NCBI GenBank assembly: GCA_051009975.1
Contig: JBPCWA010000036.1
Span: 1-6,734, forward strand
DNA length: 6,734 bases
Direction: 5' to 3'
Origin: Tectiglobus sp051009975
GTDB taxonomy: Bacteria > Pseudomonadota > Alphaproteobacteria > Rhizobiales > Hyphomicrobiaceae
Under the pieces are notes generated by a model. It saw nothing but the letters and a program-made list of their open reading frames with translations. It ran no database searches and had not been told where the DNA came from. Below are positions 4,743 to 6,734 of the stretch, piece by piece. The position numbers and the translations under genes were made by a program. Positions within the stretch are counted from its first letter, which is position 1; every line of letters starts with the position of its first letter.

Positions 4743-6734
4743 CGCCCTATGCCAGCGTCGCCCCTACGATTGTTGGTCGCCATGATCAACAAGACCGGCT
4801 CGGTCGGCTCAATTTCCGCCAATTCCGCTTGCGCCAGCGCCCCTATCTGATCGACTGTGTCAAGACCGGAGAGGTCGACGAGATGGCGATCGTGCAGCAT
4901 GAGTAAGTCGTCAGCCTCAGACCAAGAGAGACTCGCCTGGCCAGGCACTGCCGACAACTGGGCAATCATTGAAGCTGCGTCACGTGCAATCGTGGCCGTA
5001 ACGCTGGCCCCGCGTCGGCGCAATCGAATTGTGCCCTCGGGGTCAACAACCCGAACAAGGCCAGTGTCTTGATTGAGCGAGCGAAAGACACGGAAATATG
5101 ATGTGGCTCCTGCCAACTCCACCTCGCGCGGCAACAGATCCATGGAATGAGCCGCAATCGAGCGCGCTTCGCCCAGCGTAATAGCACCATCAATATCGCG
5201 CGCGCGCATTTCAGCTGCACCAACGGCAGTGGCTCGGATTCGCTGAGTCGCATGATCAATTTCGACAGTCACATCTACAGATTTGGGATCGGCACCAAGC
5301 TTCAAGATAGACGCCTTAGCCTCATTGCGAATAGCCAAGAAGTCTGCCGGCTTCGGGTGCGGAATTACTCGTTCCACCACATCGCGCACGAGCGCCAATG
5401 CAACGCCGATTGATGAGATAACCTCCGCATCCGTTGCTATCTGATAGGGGTGTTTGCCGCGTTCGGCACAGAATGGCACCAATGCGCCTGCGCCTCCTCC
5501 AGCGCCAATCAGCATGGTTTCCTCTGGGTCGAGCCGGTAATCTCGGGTGAAATCATGAAATACGGGTTGCAGTTTCTCGCAAGCACATTCCAGGATTTGT
5601 CTAGCGGCATCCGCCACGGACAGCCGCAGATGGCGCGCCAACACGCTCATTGCCGCTCGAGCGGCCTCCGGATTGCCGTGCGCGTGCACGCCAGGATTAA
5701 CAATGCCTAATGCATTAGCGGCGCATGTCGTCGTTAGCGCGTACAGCGCTCCGCAGTGCGAACGGATCCTCACGTAGTCACCACTATCGCCCGGACTTGG
5801 CTGGAACAGTTCAAGTGTCGCATCGTCGAAATGAGAACGCTCGGCAAAGGCCGCGTAATCGAGTCCAGCTATGTGGGCGCTCCGTGGACCTACATCGGTG
5901 ATTTTTACCCCCTCGATGCGGATGAGACTGCCGCCCCCTATGCCGAGAACACGTACGTCGAGTGAAGGAATATATGTCTCGTGATCGCCAACCCTTGCAT
6001 AAGAGACGGCCGGTCGGCCGTCTCTTACGACACCGATATTGGTCGACGTGCCACCAACTTCGAAGTAGATGCCATCGGAAACGCGAAGGTACATCAAGGT
6101 TCCGGCGACGCTGGCAGCCGGCCCCGACAACATCGTCATCGCGGGCCGTCGCCGCATTTCGCCTATGCTCATGACACCGCCGTCACCGCGCATGATCATA
6201 AGTGGTGCATCGATTCCAGCCTGGCACACGCTCGCTTCCGTCAAAGCGGCTGTCTCCGCCATCTTGGGAAGAATTGAAGCGTTAATGACCGCCGTCTGCG
6301 TCCGCCGCCGCAATCCGTAGAGGCGGGAAATTTCGTGTCCACAGGTAGTAAGAACGCCACGTGGCGCGCACAAGCTCCGGATCGATTCCTCGGCATCTTG
6401 GGTGTCAACGCCAAACGCACTGGATGCAACGATGACATCCGCGCCCTCGGAAATCAATTCATCGATAGCTTGCTCCAATTCGGAGTTATCGGACTGAGCT
6501 GCAGTAACAACAAACCTATTGGCCGTAGGCAGGACACGCCCCGCCTCGAGCTGCATGTTGCAAATCCGCACTTGCGGCTCCGCAAGGGAGGCTGCGGCAG
6601 GAGCCGCCATACCAAGTATGCCGACCGTTGCTACATCCCCTTCAAGCAAAGCGTTTGTTGCCTGTGTCGTACTGTGTGCCAGAAAAACAATCTCACTGGG
6701 TTGCGCGCCAGTTTGTTCCAGTACAGTTTTGAAC
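4739..6734 (-). CDS. Hydantoinase A/5-oxoprolinase (HyuA-like) family protein, 5' end outside window
   Basis: This gene is read right to left and runs off the window: its frame stays open through 6733, giving 664 visible residues and no true start. The TTG at 6647-6649 is internal, because upstream codons encode HSTTQATNALLEG, the family's HGTTxATNAxLE motif (visible residues 20-32). Members are ATP-dependent ring-opening amidohydrolases (N-methylhydantoinase, 5-oxoprolinase) or the related acetone/acetophenone carboxylases; the substrate here cannot be told. Motifs in order are SGPAASVAG (203-211), EVGGTSTNIG (225-234), RDGRP, GIGGGS (264-269), VGPRSAHIAG (281-290), and a Gly-rich GAGGGAGALVPFCAE late in the protein. 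Asn232 stands where many family members have Asp (GGTSTD). Only about the first 40-60 residues appear to be missing. No HyuB partner is visible; it could lie beyond 6734. The gene converges on leuD. Confidence 0.88.
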   Translation of the reverse strand, partial: FKTVLEQTGAQPSEIVFLAHSTTQATNALLEGDVATVGILGMAAPAAASLAEPQVRICNMQLEAGRVLPTANRFVVTAAQSDNSELEQAIDELISEGADVIVASSAFGVDTQDAEESIRSLCAPRGVLTTCGHEISRLYGLRRRTQTAVINASILPKMAETAALTEASVCQAGIDAPLMIMRGDGGVMSIGEMRRRPAMTMLSGPAASVAGTLMYLRVSDGIYFEVGGTSTNIGVVRDGRPAVSYARVGDHETYIPSLDVRVLGIGGGSLIRIEGVKITDVGPRSAHIAGLDYAAFAERSHFDDATLELFQPSPGDSGDYVRIRSHCGALYALTTTCAANALGIVNPGVHAHGNPEAARAAMSVLARHLRLSVADAARQILECACEKLQPVFHDFTRDYRLDPEETMLIGAGGGAGALVPFCAERGKHPYQIATDAEVISSIGVALALVRDVVERVIPHPKPADFLAIRNEAKASILKLGADPKSVDVTVEIDHATQRIRATAVGAAEMRARDIDGAITLGEARSIAAHSMDLLPREVELAGATSYFRVFRSLNQDTGLVRVVDPEGTIRLRRRGASVTATIARDAASMIAQLSAVPGQASLSWSEADDLLMLHDRHLVDLSGLDTVDQIGALAQAELAEIEPTEPVLLIMATNNRRGDAGIGR
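6000..6027. repeat. Perfect 13-bp inverted repeat inside the HyuA-like gene
   Basis: TAAGAGACGGCCG at 6000-6012 and CGGCCGTCTCTTA at 6015-6027 are exact reverse complements separated by GT. On the coding strand it covers codons for the RDGRPAVSY segment, just after the GGTSTN motif. There is no T-run on either side, so it is not a standard terminator. It may result from codon choice at a conserved DGxP turn, or may form an mRNA or cruciform hairpin. Confidence 0.6.

Noticed and set aside
6647..6649. TTG as the true start of the HyuA-like gene
   Set aside because: The frame remains open upstream and encodes the conserved HSTTQATNA motif, so the start lies beyond the window.

Overview
The window reads as DNA from an alphaproteobacterium, most likely a member of the Rhizobiales. 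The evidence is protein style (rhizobial-looking imelysin, DUF1513, LeuC and LeuD sequences), use of TTG as a start, and tight gene packing. Base composition judged from sampled lines is mixed, roughly 43-60% G+C. That is lower than a typical Bradyrhizobium or Mesorhizobium core chromosome and would fit a plasmid, symbiosis island or other accessory region. This placement is an inference; no phylogeny was run.

Layout. (1) Positions 1-323 hold no convincing gene, only a possible promoter and small palindromes. (2) Positions 324-2565, plus strand: a two-gene unit encoding an exported imelysin-like protein and a Tat-exported DUF1513 beta-propeller protein, overlapping by 20 bases. In other proteobacteria these two families form the tail of an iron-uptake operon that also carries a first imelysin and a di-haem oxidoreductase, neither of which is visible here. 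(3) Positions 2566-2731: a 166-base gap with a possible promoter, repeated copies of a short motif and a strong ribosome binding site. (4) Positions 2732-4742, plus strand: leuC and leuD, overlapping by 8 bases and both apparently intact. They encode the two subunits of isopropylmalate isomerase, which interconverts 2- and 3-isopropylmalate in leucine synthesis. (5) Positions 4739-6734, minus strand: a hydantoinase A/oxoprolinase-family gene, cut off at its 5' end by the window edge. It converges on leuD so closely that both stop codons lie in the single tetranucleotide CTAG.

The imelysin/DUF1513 pair would act in the periplasm in iron or metal acquisition. LeuCD is a cytoplasmic [4Fe-4S] dehydratase, so iron is a loose common theme, but nothing here proves a functional link. 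The leuCD pair may be an accessory copy, because rhizobial genomes commonly keep housekeeping leuC and leuD apart. LeuD also looks unlike the common housekeeping type.

I did not find a clearly novel multi-gene system. The points most worth a second look are the repeated 12-mer around the leuC promoter region, the degenerate GxHxxE motif of the imelysin, the shared-stop convergent overlap, the divergent LeuD, the Asn in the GGTST(D/N) motif of the HyuA-like protein, and a perfect 13-bp hairpin inside that gene.
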